Shown in pieces: positions 21,627-30,727 of a stretch of 64,000 nt of DNA (its first letter is position 1; each line of letters starts with the position of its first letter). Origin of the DNA: Spirosoma telluris (GTDB taxonomy: Bacteria; Bacteroidota; Bacteroidia; Cytophagales; Spirosomataceae); NCBI GenBank assembly GCA_003259005.1, contig QLII01000001.1, positions 4,108,501-4,172,500 on the forward strand, read 5' to 3'. The notes under the pieces were generated by a model. It was not told where the DNA came from and did not search any database. It saw only the letters and a list, made by a program, of their open reading frames with translations. A program made the position numbers and the translations under genes.

Positions 21627-21690
21627 CCACAGAGTCACGCTAAGGTTTTTCTCTGTGGTTCTTTGTGTCTTCTCTGTGCATCTCTGTGTC
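21627..21690. repeat. CACAGAG-word repeat with small hairpin over the wecB stop
   Basis: The segment is built of CACAGAG/CTCTGTG words: CCACAGAG at 21627-21634 pairs with CTCTGTGG at 21651-21658, and further copies run to 21690. It covers the last codons and the stop of the wecB reading frame and the gap to the next gene. The same words form the large hairpin at 44768-44858. Confidence 0.75.
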
Positions 21691-22773
21691 ATATAGTAGT
21701 TTCGCAATGCGCCCGGCGGCCTTTCCATCCCACAAGGGCGGTATGCAACCGATTTTCATACGACCAGCCAGAATCTCGACCACCCGACCCTTTACCGTTT
21801 CCGGATTCAAATCGGGAATGAGTTCGTTGGTGCCGAGGCCAATCGTCACAGGTCGTTCAGTCGATTCACGAAACGTTAGACAGGGCACTTGCAGATAGGT
21901 TGTTTCTTCCTGAATCCCTCCTGAATCGGTAATGACGACAGCCGCGTGTTCCATCAGATTCAGAAATTCCAGATAACCCTGGGGTTCCAGAAGCTGGACG
22001 TTGGCCATGGTCTCAAGTTGAGCATTCAGGCCAAACTTATGCAGACTAGCACGCGTTCGTGGATGCACCGGGAACAGGACAGGTCTAAGATTTGCCACAG
22101 TTTCAACAAGCGTTAAAAGCCGCCTTAAACCTGCCTCCGTATCTACATTGGAAGGTCGATGCATCGTTATCAACACATACTGTTCAGGCAGTAGCCCTAA
22201 AGCACGAATCGGGTTCAAGTCGTTCGCTTTCTGTCGGTACTGCACCAGCGAATCAATCAGCACATTCCCCACGAAATGAATTTCATGGGCAGCCATCCCT
22301 TCGCGCAGAAGATTGTCGACTCCAGCCTGCTCGGTTACAAACAGGAGGTTCGACAGGGCATCTGTCAATATCCGGTTACGTTCTTCGGGCATCCCATTAT
22401 CGCCTGAACGCAGTCCTGCTTCAACGTGCGCCACCCGCACACCGTTTTGTGCCGCTGCCAGCGCGCAGGCAAACGTACTCGTTACATCGCCTACGACAAG
22501 CACCCAGTCAGGTTGCTCACGATTCAGGATAGGCTCGAATTTCAACAAAATGTCGGCTGTCTGCTGGGTAGCTGTTGCGGTGCCTATGTTAAGGCAATAA
22601 TCAGGCTGTGGCAGATCAAGTTGGTCAAAAAACACATCGCTCATGGCTGCGTCGTAATGCTGGCCCGTGTGGACGATTTTCGACTGAATGCCTGGGTAAG
22701 TCAGAAAGGCTCGATGCACGGGAGCTACCTTGGCAAAATTGGGTCGGGCACCAACAATACTGAGAACTTTCAT
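21640..22773 (-). CDS. wecB: UDP-N-acetylglucosamine 2-epimerase (non-hydrolysing)
   Basis: A 377-residue enzyme with the family motifs KVLSIVGARPNFAKVAPV at the start, HVEAGLRSGDNGMPEERNR in the middle and TDSGGIQEE towards the end. It interconverts UDP-GlcNAc and UDP-ManNAc in the cytoplasm. I chose the ATG at 22771-22773, where the conserved sequence begins; it overlaps the methyltransferase stop by 4 bp. An upstream ATG would add ten unconserved residues. The last ~13 residues (MHREDTKNHREKP) are encoded by an intergenic CACAGAG-type repeat and are probably not functional. With the UDP-sugar dehydrogenase upstream it points to a ManNAcA-type acidic sugar. Confidence 0.93.
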   Translation of the reverse strand: MKVLSIVGARPNFAKVAPVHRAFLTYPGIQSKIVHTGQHYDAAMSDVFFDQLDLPQPDYCLNIGTATATQQTADILLKFEPILNREQPDWVLVVGDVTSTFACALAAAQNGVRVAHVEAGLRSGDNGMPEERNRILTDALSNLLFVTEQAGVDNLLREGMAAHEIHFVGNVLIDSLVQYRQKANDLNPIRALGLLPEQYVLITMHRPSNVDTEAGLRRLLTLVETVANLRPVLFPVHPRTRASLHKFGLNAQLETMANVQLLEPQGYLEFLNLMEHAAVVITDSGGIQEETTYLQVPCLTFRESTERPVTIGLGTNELIPDLNPETVKGRVVEILAGRMKIGCIPPLWDGKAAGRIAKLLYDTEMHREDTKNHREKP

Positions 22774-23501
22774 TCCATCGTTTTTTGCAGAGATTCTGTA
22801 CACAAAAAGGCCTTTTTCCGGTAGACTCCCACCAGTAAATTATTTGTATATTCCGCTGCCAAAAATGGCTTTAACAATCTTGAAACGGGGTCTTGTCCTG
22901 AGAAAAAACCCGTTTCACAAACGTCGAAGCTAAGCTCCAGGAGTTTTCGATTAAGGCTTTCTTTGGTGGCCGTGTGGCGGATATAGGCATAATAAGCCGG
23001 GTGTTTACTTAACCAGAATAGTGTTCGTTCGATGGTTCGATACAGGCTCCTGTGGTTTGGCATAGAGACGATTAAAAGCCCGTTTGGTTTCAGAAGCGCC
23101 CAGGCTTGTTCAAGCATTCCGGTCATATCGTCCATATATTCCAGGAAACTCGACATCAATACGATGTCCTGTGGAGCGTAAGGTGTTAGAGTTTCAAGGG
23201 GTAGCGACTGCACGATGTACTGCACAGTAGCCGACGGCTTTTTCTGTTGGCTTAGGGCAATCATGGTTGCCGACCCGTCGATACCGATTACAGTACATCC
23301 TTTACCGGCGAGGTAATTGCTAAAAATTCCTGGTCCACAACCCAGGTCGATAACGTGATCTGTAGCGTTGATGTAACGATCAAATAAGGCTTTCCAGATC
23401 CGAAACCGCTCCTGAAAGGCTTTCGACGATTCGTATTTACGGGTAAACTCGGCGGCAATCGTATCATGGAAACCTATGGCATCTGTATTGTTCATCATCA
23501 A
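22770..23501 (-). CDS. Class I SAM-dependent methyltransferase
   Basis: A 243-residue protein with SAM motif I VIDLGCGPGIFSNYLAGKG, an acidic residue at the end of strand 2 (VIGIDGS) and a motif-IV-like region DIVLMSSFLEYMDD. The C-terminal part is typical of Methyltransf_11/25 proteins. It has 4-bp overlaps with the glycosyltransferase upstream and with wecB downstream, so it is part of the polysaccharide operon. It probably methylates a sugar or a lipid-linked intermediate; a small-molecule substrate outside the pathway cannot be excluded. Confidence 0.85.
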   Translation of the reverse strand: MMMNNTDAIGFHDTIAAEFTRKYESSKAFQERFRIWKALFDRYINATDHVIDLGCGPGIFSNYLAGKGCTVIGIDGSATMIALSQQKKPSATVQYIVQSLPLETLTPYAPQDIVLMSSFLEYMDDMTGMLEQAWALLKPNGLLIVSMPNHRSLYRTIERTLFWLSKHPAYYAYIRHTATKESLNRKLLELSFDVCETGFFSGQDPVSRLLKPFLAAEYTNNLLVGVYRKKAFLCTESLQKTME

Positions 23502-24661
23502 TCCGTGATAAGCTCTGTCGATCGTTTATTCAGGCCCAGTACCTGCTCATAAAGGCGTACCCATTCGTCAGCACTATCGACGATCGAAAACTGCTGGCGA
23601 GCCAGTTCAATGGCCCGTTCACGATAGCCCATGTATTCATTGGGTAGCATTTTCAGGTACGTTTCGATCACTTTCCGAAGTTTATCGGGCTCATTGGCTA
23701 CCCAACTACCTACCCTCTCTGTTTCGAGCAGTTGCCAGGGGGTGTTGGTTGACGCGACGACGGGTGTGCCCTGCGCAAGGGACTCCATGACAACATTGCC
23801 AAAATTCTCGGAATGGGATGGCAAAATTGTCAATCGGGCATTGGCATATAGGTTCTCTTTTTGTTCGCCCTTCACCAGACCAATAAACGAAACCTTCGAA
23901 GAAAGCCCCAGGGTCTGCACTAGTTTTGCGAGTGTTCGTGCATAGGCTTTGTCCATGTCAGGTCCGGCGATTTTCAGGACATAGTCGCTTTCAACAAACA
24001 ACTTCGATGCACTCAGCGCTATAAGCAGACGGTCAATAGCCTTGATGGGATGCAGTCGCCCAATGAAGAGCAAATAGGGCTGGCTTGCCACATCAACCGG
24101 GTTTGGCCCAACGAAGGGGGGTAACTCCATTCGGTTTCGGACTTCGCCAACCAGAGCATCTGCGCCAAAATGCTGCTGAATGTGTGACACCTCCAGGGTG
24201 CTGGTGGCATGAAACTGCACGGCCGGATTGAGTCGTTTGACTATCGACAGGATAAATCGCTTGAGACGCGAACGAAAACATAAAGCTGTCGGACTCAACT
24301 CACCGTGTGGCGACCAGACAACGGGTTTACTCACCAGCCGACTCATAAGCACCCACCCTATAGAAGCCGGATAAAACAAACTATTTACATGCACAACATC
24401 CGCTTGTTGAATAGATTTCCAGCCCTCCCATAGGTGTTTAACGGGTAAATAGAAATAAGGATTTCGCGTATAAATTACCTCTCCACAGTCAAGTGTTAGC
24501 CATTGATTCAGCGGTATAGACGTTGGCAAATACTGGGACGTAGCCACTATTCTTACTTCATAGCCAGCCTGCTTTAGCGCTTTTGCCTGCCAGTAAATCG
24601 TATTGCTGGGACCGCCCATTTGTGCCGGATAAAAGCAATCGGCAGACAGGAGGATCTTCAT
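23498..24661 (-). CDS. Glycosyltransferase family 4
   Basis: A 387-residue GT-B enzyme. The N-terminus has the glycine-rich acceptor-side loop (SADCFYPAQMGGPSNTIYWQA). The C-terminal Glycos_transf_1 domain has LLFIGRLHPIKAIDRL and the EX7E motif in SENFGNVVMESLAQGTPVV. It overlaps the genes on both sides by 4 bp. It is a cytoplasmic or membrane-associated retaining sugar transferase in surface-polysaccharide assembly; the specificity is unknown. Confidence 0.9.
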   Translation of the reverse strand: MKILLSADCFYPAQMGGPSNTIYWQAKALKQAGYEVRIVATSQYLPTSIPLNQWLTLDCGEVIYTRNPYFYLPVKHLWEGWKSIQQADVVHVNSLFYPASIGWVLMSRLVSKPVVWSPHGELSPTALCFRSRLKRFILSIVKRLNPAVQFHATSTLEVSHIQQHFGADALVGEVRNRMELPPFVGPNPVDVASQPYLLFIGRLHPIKAIDRLLIALSASKLFVESDYVLKIAGPDMDKAYARTLAKLVQTLGLSSKVSFIGLVKGEQKENLYANARLTILPSHSENFGNVVMESLAQGTPVVASTNTPWQLLETERVGSWVANEPDKLRKVIETYLKMLPNEYMGYRERAIELARQQFSIVDSADEWVRLYEQVLGLNKRSTELITD

Positions 24662-25695
24662 AGCACTTGTTCAACTATGGGTTGAACCTCAACGAATTGT
24701 ACCCCTGCAAGTTGCTGATAGATAGCCTCATACCGCAAAGCAGCTACTGCCATTGTGTAACGTTGTGCATTCCTCCTGCCTGCGTCAATGAGCGACTGGC
24801 GATACGCATCATTCTGAATCAGAAGTAGAATACCTTGTCGAATAGCGGTTACATCAGTTGGGTTCACACAATGAGCGGCATCCGAAGCAACGGTACGCAT
24901 AGGCTCCAAATACGACGTAATAACCACTCGTCCAACCGCATTTGCTTCAAGAATAGGCATTCCAAATCCCTCGTAGGTCGACACGCAGGTGACAATATCA
25001 CAGGTTTCATACAACTGGATTATTTCCACTCGACTTAGATCGACGTAATTCTTGTAGGTAATTCGGCGTTGGTGCAGTTCACGGGTGATGGAATCGGTCA
25101 ATGGCCCAACAAGAATCAGGGTACAGGCAATCCCTTCGATGGCAGCAATCAGCCGCGACAGGTTTTTATGAGGGGCTGTACCCAGTTGCAATAATACCGG
25201 GTGATTTTTCTGAAATGTAGCAGGTCGATACACAAAGGCGGGGTCGTAGCCATTCGCGATAACAATGGCTTTTTTAGCTACAGGACCCACATACTGCATC
25301 AGTTCGTGTCGTGTTTTTTCTGAAATTACCGTGACAACAGCAGCCCGACGAATGGGCAAATAGTACCAGAACAGCCAGAAAAATGTATACCGAAGCGGCC
25401 GATTCCGATTCCTTTCCAGAAGGATACAATCATGAATGGTCAGCACCGTTTTCGATTCCGGCAAGGCCAGCGCTGCGTAATGAATATCGCCCGTGATATG
25501 AAAAATAGTAGCCGAAGCAGATCGCAGAAAGCGTAGATTTCGCTTGATACTCTGCCATCCGCGACTAACATACGGTAAGTAAATCCGGGTTGTCTGAATA
25601 TCTGGATGCCGGTCAACTTTACGTTGAAGACTTCCAAACAATTCTTCAATACTATGCCCTGTACCCAGGCTACGAAATAGATAGGCAATAATCAT
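24658..25695 (-). CDS. Glycosyltransferase family 4
   Basis: A 345-residue GT-B enzyme (351 if the overlapping ATG at 25711-25713 is used). I prefer the ATG at 25693-25695 (MIIAYLFRSLGTGHSIEE), just after the stop of the polymerase gene. Conserved parts are HITGDIHYAAL, TVLTIHDCI, VTVISEKTR, VLLQLGTAPHKNLSRLI and the EX7E motif in TYEGFGMPILEANAVGRVV. It is in the same operon and direction as the other transferases and adds one sugar of the repeat unit; donor unknown. Confidence 0.88.
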   Translation of the reverse strand: MIIAYLFRSLGTGHSIEELFGSLQRKVDRHPDIQTTRIYLPYVSRGWQSIKRNLRFLRSASATIFHITGDIHYAALALPESKTVLTIHDCILLERNRNRPLRYTFFWLFWYYLPIRRAAVVTVISEKTRHELMQYVGPVAKKAIVIANGYDPAFVYRPATFQKNHPVLLQLGTAPHKNLSRLIAAIEGIACTLILVGPLTDSITRELHQRRITYKNYVDLSRVEIIQLYETCDIVTCVSTYEGFGMPILEANAVGRVVITSYLEPMRTVASDAAHCVNPTDVTAIRQGILLLIQNDAYRQSLIDAGRRNAQRYTMAVAALRYEAIYQQLAGVQFVEVQPIVEQVL

Positions 25696-25702
25696 AGATC
25701 CA

Positions 25703-27034
25703 TTAAAACTCAATACCCAGGCGTTTCATCGACCAGAATAAACTGGCCATGAACAGCGCACTGTTGACTAAACTTCCCCAAGTCGATAGCAGATCGGTCT
25801 CCATTGTCAGACAGCCGATATATAGCATTGGCAACCATAAAATGAGCGACGGAATCCGATCAGCCAGGCCAAAAACAGACTGAAAAGAGCCTCGCAACAA
25901 CAAGCCATAGAAGCAGGAAAACAGAATGCCTCCGTAGCCAAAATTCACGTATCCTTCGCCTACTGGCGAAAGATTGATACTGGTGTTTTCAAACTGAGGC
26001 AGCGTTGTGAAGCGTCGGATATTTTCGTAACCGCCGGTTTGAGGTTTATCGGGCCAAAGCAGGCGGGGAATCATTGGATAGACCAATGCCAGTAACACCT
26101 CACCGTTTGCATAGGCTTCATGAGTAGGCACTTTGGCCATAGCACTCCCAATCATAATTCCCTGATTGAAGCGACCGAACGATGCAAAAAAGTGCCTACT
26201 ATTCAGCAGCTTTTCAGGATAGGTAAGCCGGTCAAGCAATAACTCGCCCATAAGGCCCGCATCAGCAGCCCGTTCGTTCCGAAAGTGCCCCCAGGTTTTA
26301 TAGCGATATTCCGCTTTAATCGACTGAATCACCAACAAAAAGGCAAAAGCTAAACTAAGCAGGATAGCTTTTGCCCGAATGGTAAGCGGATTTGCTACAC
26401 TAACCGTTCTAAACAAGAGCAGGAGTAAAAGCCAGAAAAACAGCTCGCCAAACATACCTGTCCGAACGGTATTGACGAGCAGCAGCGTAAAAACAAGGCC
26501 AATCAGCAAAGTCCGAAATGCATTTCCGGAATAGTAAGCGTATAAGACACCTACCAATAGGCAGTACATGGGCAGTGTACTCGCAAAGGAAGGTACGGTT
26601 GACAGCCCTAGTTTCATCAGAAATCCAGCAACGCCAATGATAAACAAGACGAAGCTAGTTCCTTTTCGATGCCTGAGATACGCCACCGCTCGCTGAATAT
26701 ATTCCCGGTGTGAATTGGTCTGGGGGTGGCTGGTAAACCCATATAGCCCTGCAAGAAACGCCATACAAGCAGGTAATGCATAGCTAAAATAGGTAATTGA
26801 ATCCATAGGCATTGATGCCGGGAAAACCCAGTATGTAACGGTTGGTACAGCTAAAATCTCAAGAGCAGCAATGAAACCAATCCACTCTAAAATGGCAATT
26901 CGCTGACCTATCCGTTCAACGAATAAGAAGCATGTGTATACTGACACCGAGATGGCCAGTGCTTCATAAAACGAACTATCTGCCAACCATACCGAAAGCA
27001 GAAAGGCTATATAGCTCAGTATTAGTCGTTCCAC
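25703..27034 (-). CDS. O-antigen/polysaccharide polymerase-like membrane protein (Wzy-like)
   Basis: A 443-residue integral membrane protein with about ten to twelve hydrophobic helices and a large hydrophilic loop around residues 235-330 (YRYKTWGHFRNERAADAG and the RLLWPDKPQTGGYENIRR region), the general form of Wzy polymerases. Sequence conservation in this class is low, so the call rests on topology and context. It overlaps the CgeB-like transferase gene by 13 bp. In a Wzx/Wzy pathway it would polymerise flipped repeat units in the periplasm. No Wzx flippase is seen in the window, so that gene must lie elsewhere or the pathway differs. Confidence 0.7.
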   Translation of the reverse strand: MERLILSYIAFLLSVWLADSSFYEALAISVSVYTCFLFVERIGQRIAILEWIGFIAALEILAVPTVTYWVFPASMPMDSITYFSYALPACMAFLAGLYGFTSHPQTNSHREYIQRAVAYLRHRKGTSFVLFIIGVAGFLMKLGLSTVPSFASTLPMYCLLVGVLYAYYSGNAFRTLLIGLVFTLLLVNTVRTGMFGELFFWLLLLLLFRTVSVANPLTIRAKAILLSLAFAFLLVIQSIKAEYRYKTWGHFRNERAADAGLMGELLLDRLTYPEKLLNSRHFFASFGRFNQGIMIGSAMAKVPTHEAYANGEVLLALVYPMIPRLLWPDKPQTGGYENIRRFTTLPQFENTSINLSPVGEGYVNFGYGGILFSCFYGLLLRGSFQSVFGLADRIPSLILWLPMLYIGCLTMETDLLSTWGSLVNSALFMASLFWSMKRLGIEF

Positions 27035-28068
27035 TCCTCATCTACCAGTAAATTTCCCGAATCGAACAAGGGGACTAATCCTATTGTTTGCAGGAGTTGT
27101 TGAACCCGTTGGTCGAACGTGTGGTGCTGCTGAAAATGTGTGTATTGCTGCGCTGCCAGTGCGTACCGCATGGCCGGTCGTGCCAGATAATACCGAATTT
27201 TATCAATGGCATCGTCTATAGTCCGATAGGTTACCTGCTCTGCCGGAACACCGGTATGAGCCTCGATTGTTGCTTTATAGTCACACAGCTGAAAAGCGCC
27301 AATGCCGTTGATTTCAAAGTATTTCTGATTGACTGAGCTTATTTCAGCGTAATGAAAGTTATTGAAAACGATTTTGGCCCCGTACATCAGGCGACTCTTT
27401 TCCAGACCGCCCAGATAGCGCTGCTGACATACCGAATTGATCTCTGGACGCAGGTATGGACCCTGGATACCATACACGGTTACCTTCACACCTGCCCGCA
27501 TGAGTTGTTCAATCATCCGGGCGCGATAGGCGTACAAATTCCCAAACACCAGCACATCAATACCGGTCAGCCATTCGGCAACGGCTTTCTCAACGGGTGG
27601 TTTTTGGTGAAGGCGGTGATTAAAGCCTTCGGGCAAATAATGGGCATTTAGCCCGGCTTTATGGCGTAATGTGTCAACGATATAGGGTTCTTTGGAAAAG
27701 TAATAGTCAAAATCGGCGGCAATGATCTGCTGCTTTTCAAGGTTCGACAGGGGATCTGGATTCATTTGTACGACAAGTACAGATGGCAACCGTTTTTTCA
27801 AGTACTCGACCAGCATGGGGTGGAGATGGCGGTACACAATTACGACCAGATCGGGCCGAAGTCGTATGATTTTATCCGCGATAGTTCTACTGATAGCCCG
27901 ATCATACAATTCGACGAACCGTGACATCCAGTAATTAATTTTAGAGGAGACAGGCAATCCATCGGCAACGTCGAGCAGCGAGGCATCATGGCCCAATGCC
28001 CGAAACGAGTCATAGAGCTGCCACTCCAGCGAATTAATCAATCGACTACCTACAATGACTACGTTCAT
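27022..28068 (-). CDS. CgeB-like glycosyltransferase
   Basis: A 348-residue protein resembling the CgeB/DUF3880-type GT-B transferases: MNVVIVGSRLINSLEWQLYD at the start, VVQMNPDPLSNLEKQQIIA in the middle, DVLVFGNLYAYRARMIEQL opening the second domain, and KIVFNNFHYAEISSVNQKYFE near the donor site. Family members are found in spore-coat and capsule loci. Its place between the UDP-sugar dehydrogenase and the polymerase supports a role in polysaccharide assembly. The donor sugar is not known. Confidence 0.78.
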   Translation of the reverse strand: MNVVIVGSRLINSLEWQLYDSFRALGHDASLLDVADGLPVSSKINYWMSRFVELYDRAISRTIADKIIRLRPDLVVIVYRHLHPMLVEYLKKRLPSVLVVQMNPDPLSNLEKQQIIAADFDYYFSKEPYIVDTLRHKAGLNAHYLPEGFNHRLHQKPPVEKAVAEWLTGIDVLVFGNLYAYRARMIEQLMRAGVKVTVYGIQGPYLRPEINSVCQQRYLGGLEKSRLMYGAKIVFNNFHYAEISSVNQKYFEINGIGAFQLCDYKATIEAHTGVPAEQVTYRTIDDAIDKIRYYLARPAMRYALAAQQYTHFQQHHTFDQRVQQLLQTIGLVPLFDSGNLLVDEEWND

Positions 28069-28089
28069 AATTCCGTTCTGCTTGTCTGA

Positions 28090-29382
28090 TCAAAGTTGCC
28101 AGTAGTCTAACCCATCGTCCTTACTCATTCGATATAATCCTTTCAGATCCAGCAGAATAGGCGAATGCGTCATGAGTGCTTTGAAATAGGCGATGTCTAA
28201 ATTCCTGTAGGCATCATGGCCAACGGCAACAATCACGGCATCGTATTGGCTGGAAGGAGTATCAATCAGGCTCAGCCCGTATTCATGAGCCACTTCGTTT
28301 GGCGACGCATACGGGTCAACTATATGCACGTTGATCGAATACTCCATGAGTTCCCGTACCAGATCCGCTACTTTTGAGTTGCGTATATCGGCAATATTCT
28401 CTTTAAAGGTCAGGCCCATGACGAGCACCTTTGTTTCGCCAGGGTTTTTTGAACGCTGTAGGAGCATCTGCACCAGTTTAGTAGCGATGTAAGCAGGCAT
28501 ACTATCGTTTACCCGACGCCCTGAGTTGATTACCTGCGGTTCGTAGCCTAGTTGCCGGGACTTGTGGAGCAGGTAATAGGGATCAATACCAATGCAGTGG
28601 CCTCCGACCAGGCCGGGTGTAAAGGGCATAAAATTCCACTTCGTTGCGGCTGCTTTAAGCACTTCCTGGGTGTCAATACCCATCTTGTCGAAGATAATTG
28701 CCAGCTCGTTCATCAGCGAGATATTGAGATCCCGCTGAACGTTCTCAATTACTTTAGCGGCTTCGGCAACCTGAATACTTGGCGCCATGTAGATACCCGC
28801 CCTGATGATACTCCCATATACCTCAGCAATCGTTTGGGCAGCTTCCTCATCACTACCGGATACAACTTTACGGATATCGGACAGCGTTCGGGCCTTGTCA
28901 CCGGGATTAATTCGTTCGGGCGAATAGCCCAGCTTAAAATCAGTTCCCAGCCTCAGCCCAGAACAGGATTCAAGTATGGGCAAACAGTCGCCTTCGGTAC
29001 AACCTGGATAAACCGTCGATTCATAGACGACATAATCGCCCGGCTTCAGCGCAGCGCCAATAGCAGCCGATGCCTGCTGCAACGGGTTTAGATTCGGAAC
29101 TTTGTAGGCATCGACTGGCGTCGGAACGGCCACCACAAAAAAATGTGCCTGTTTCAATTCACTGGGGTCGGCGGTAAAAAGAATGTCGGCCCCCATAAAT
29201 GCATCGGACGATAATTCCCGAGAGGGATCGTCAGATCGCTGTAGTCTGGCTACCCGATCAGGGTTATGATCGAAACCGATAACCCGAAATTGCCGGGCAA
29301 AGGCAAGCGCAACCGGCAGGCCGATATACCCTAAACCGATGACGGCAATTTTCTTCTCTTTCTGTCGAAGTGCCTTTACCAC
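28090..29382 (-). CDS. Nucleotide-sugar dehydrogenase (WecC/TviB-like)
   Basis: A 430-residue enzyme of the UDP-glucose/GDP-mannose dehydrogenase family. The N-terminal NAD domain has IAVIGLGYIGLPVALAFA, followed by VAVPTPVDAYKVPNL. The central domain has YSPERINPGDK, and the catalytic Cys lies in GLVGGHCIGIDPYYL. The C-terminal UDP-binding domain begins near VLVMGLTFKENIADIRN. It oxidises the C6 hydroxyl of a UDP-sugar to a uronate with two NAD. Sequence pattern and the nearby wecB suggest UDP-ManNAc or UDP-GlcNAc/GalNAc as substrate, giving an acidic amino sugar. Exact specificity needs biochemistry. Confidence 0.9.
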   Translation of the reverse strand: MVKALRQKEKKIAVIGLGYIGLPVALAFARQFRVIGFDHNPDRVARLQRSDDPSRELSSDAFMGADILFTADPSELKQAHFFVVAVPTPVDAYKVPNLNPLQQASAAIGAALKPGDYVVYESTVYPGCTEGDCLPILESCSGLRLGTDFKLGYSPERINPGDKARTLSDIRKVVSGSDEEAAQTIAEVYGSIIRAGIYMAPSIQVAEAAKVIENVQRDLNISLMNELAIIFDKMGIDTQEVLKAAATKWNFMPFTPGLVGGHCIGIDPYYLLHKSRQLGYEPQVINSGRRVNDSMPAYIATKLVQMLLQRSKNPGETKVLVMGLTFKENIADIRNSKVADLVRELMEYSINVHIVDPYASPNEVAHEYGLSLIDTPSSQYDAVIVAVGHDAYRNLDIAYFKALMTHSPILLDLKGLYRMSKDDGLDYWQL

Positions 29383-29400
29383 GAGTTGAGTTTTATTAAG

Positions 29401-30498
29401 TCAATGGGTATCCTCTGCTATTATCTCCTTTAGTCGGCCTGCTACATTAGCTTGCCGAATCAGCACAGCCAGCACGCTCGTTATCAGTCCTACCAGGGTA
29501 AAAACCAACACGATTAGCATGCGCCTGGGCGCTATTCGCTTAAGCGGTACGTTAGGTGGTTCGAGTACGTTAAAGACGGGCGTTCGCTCCTGTACGTTCA
29601 GCTTAGCCTGCTCAAACTGGCGGGATAGTTCCGTATAAACGCTTTGCGCAATGATCAGTTCAGCCTCCATACGATGCCTGTCGATAGTGGTGGTCTGCTG
29701 CACAACCGCTTTATGGTTGTCGTTATAATCAAATACAGCCAACTGGGCTTTATGGTAACGTTGACGGGCATTGGCCAGTTGCTTATCATAAAAGTCTAAA
29801 TCCTGTCGGGCTTTTCCCGTTCTATAAGTCGTTACGTACTCCGTCAGATAGTTTAACGCGAGTTGAGCTACTGTAGCCGCTGCCTGAGCATCAGGCATTT
29901 GGGCCGTAATGGTAATGACACCTGATCTCGTATCGAGTTTGGCATTCACTCGCTCGCCAATTTCCTCCGCTACTTCCTGTTGTTGCACCGACAAATGCAC
30001 CGGTCCTTTAATCATATGGGAAGGCGAGTGTTTAGTATCCTCCTGTATGTCAAATGCTAGTAATTCTTTCCATGACCAGCCCATATGACCAGCCGATAGA
30101 AACTGACCAACCGTTTTCAATGGCTCTTTGCCGGTAATAGGCGCATCAATCAGAAAAAGAATAAAGGGAGTACTTTGCAACACGTTCGGATATAAATCGG
30201 GTCGAACAGCGTCCAGGTCTTCAGTATCCGAGAAATCAACCCCCGCAAAGCCTGCCATCGAGGATAAGCGCTTAAATAAATCGTTTGCCCCCGTATTCAT
30301 CTCCGGTATAATCCGTGCCTCCGACCGAAATTCCGACGGCTGTAATAAAGCCGTTATGGCGCCTATTACGGCAAACGACACCGTTCGTTTGGCAACACGC
30401 AGCCGAGCTAGCCAAATAGCCCGTATTACGGCCTCGGCTGGCAAATCAACCCAGCGGCTAGGGACTAAAGTGGCGCTAAATTCCGTCGACGTTATCAT
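29401..30498 (-). CDS. Wzz-like chain-length determinant / polysaccharide co-polymerase
   Basis: A 365-residue protein with two membrane segments, near residues 38-52 and 330-347, flanking a periplasmic domain with a long helical coiled region (about 225-300, rich in Q, A and L). After the first segment comes the Wzz-type stretch FRSEARIIPEMNTG, and a proline-rich motif (VLEPPNVPLKRIAPRR) lies just before the second. No cytoplasmic tyrosine-kinase domain is present. It is the first gene of the eleven-gene operon. It sets chain length together with the polymerase. A terminator upstream separates it from tgt, so the operon promoter should lie in 30499-30574. Confidence 0.85.
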   Translation of the reverse strand: MITSTEFSATLVPSRWVDLPAEAVIRAIWLARLRVAKRTVSFAVIGAITALLQPSEFRSEARIIPEMNTGANDLFKRLSSMAGFAGVDFSDTEDLDAVRPDLYPNVLQSTPFILFLIDAPITGKEPLKTVGQFLSAGHMGWSWKELLAFDIQEDTKHSPSHMIKGPVHLSVQQQEVAEEIGERVNAKLDTRSGVITITAQMPDAQAAATVAQLALNYLTEYVTTYRTGKARQDLDFYDKQLANARQRYHKAQLAVFDYNDNHKAVVQQTTTIDRHRMEAELIIAQSVYTELSRQFEQAKLNVQERTPVFNVLEPPNVPLKRIAPRRMLIVLVFTLVGLITSVLAVLIRQANVAGRLKEIIAEDTH

Positions 30499-30574
30499 AC
30501 AACTACCTAAACATGTTGCAGCCAGCCTGTCTTTACTAATGGTGAAATGTGGCTATATGACGACGAAAAGCAAA

Positions 30575-30609
30575 AAAAGTCTCCATATTTCAAAAAATAG
30601 GAGACTTTT
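30575..30609 (-). terminator. Terminator after tgt
   Basis: A 10-bp stem (AAAAGTCTCC at 30575-30584 with GGAGACTTTT at 30600-30609) and a 15-nt loop. In the minus direction it is followed by a T run, fitting a terminator that separates tgt from the polysaccharide operon. Confidence 0.8.
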
Positions 30610-30727
30610 AGCCTTTAGTTAAGCTTCTACCGATTCAAGCCAATACAAGTAAATAAATCATAATCAATAGCTTAACCTGACCCTTTACAGTTACGTTCAG
30701 CTCAAAGGCTGTCGTAATTTCTTCATT

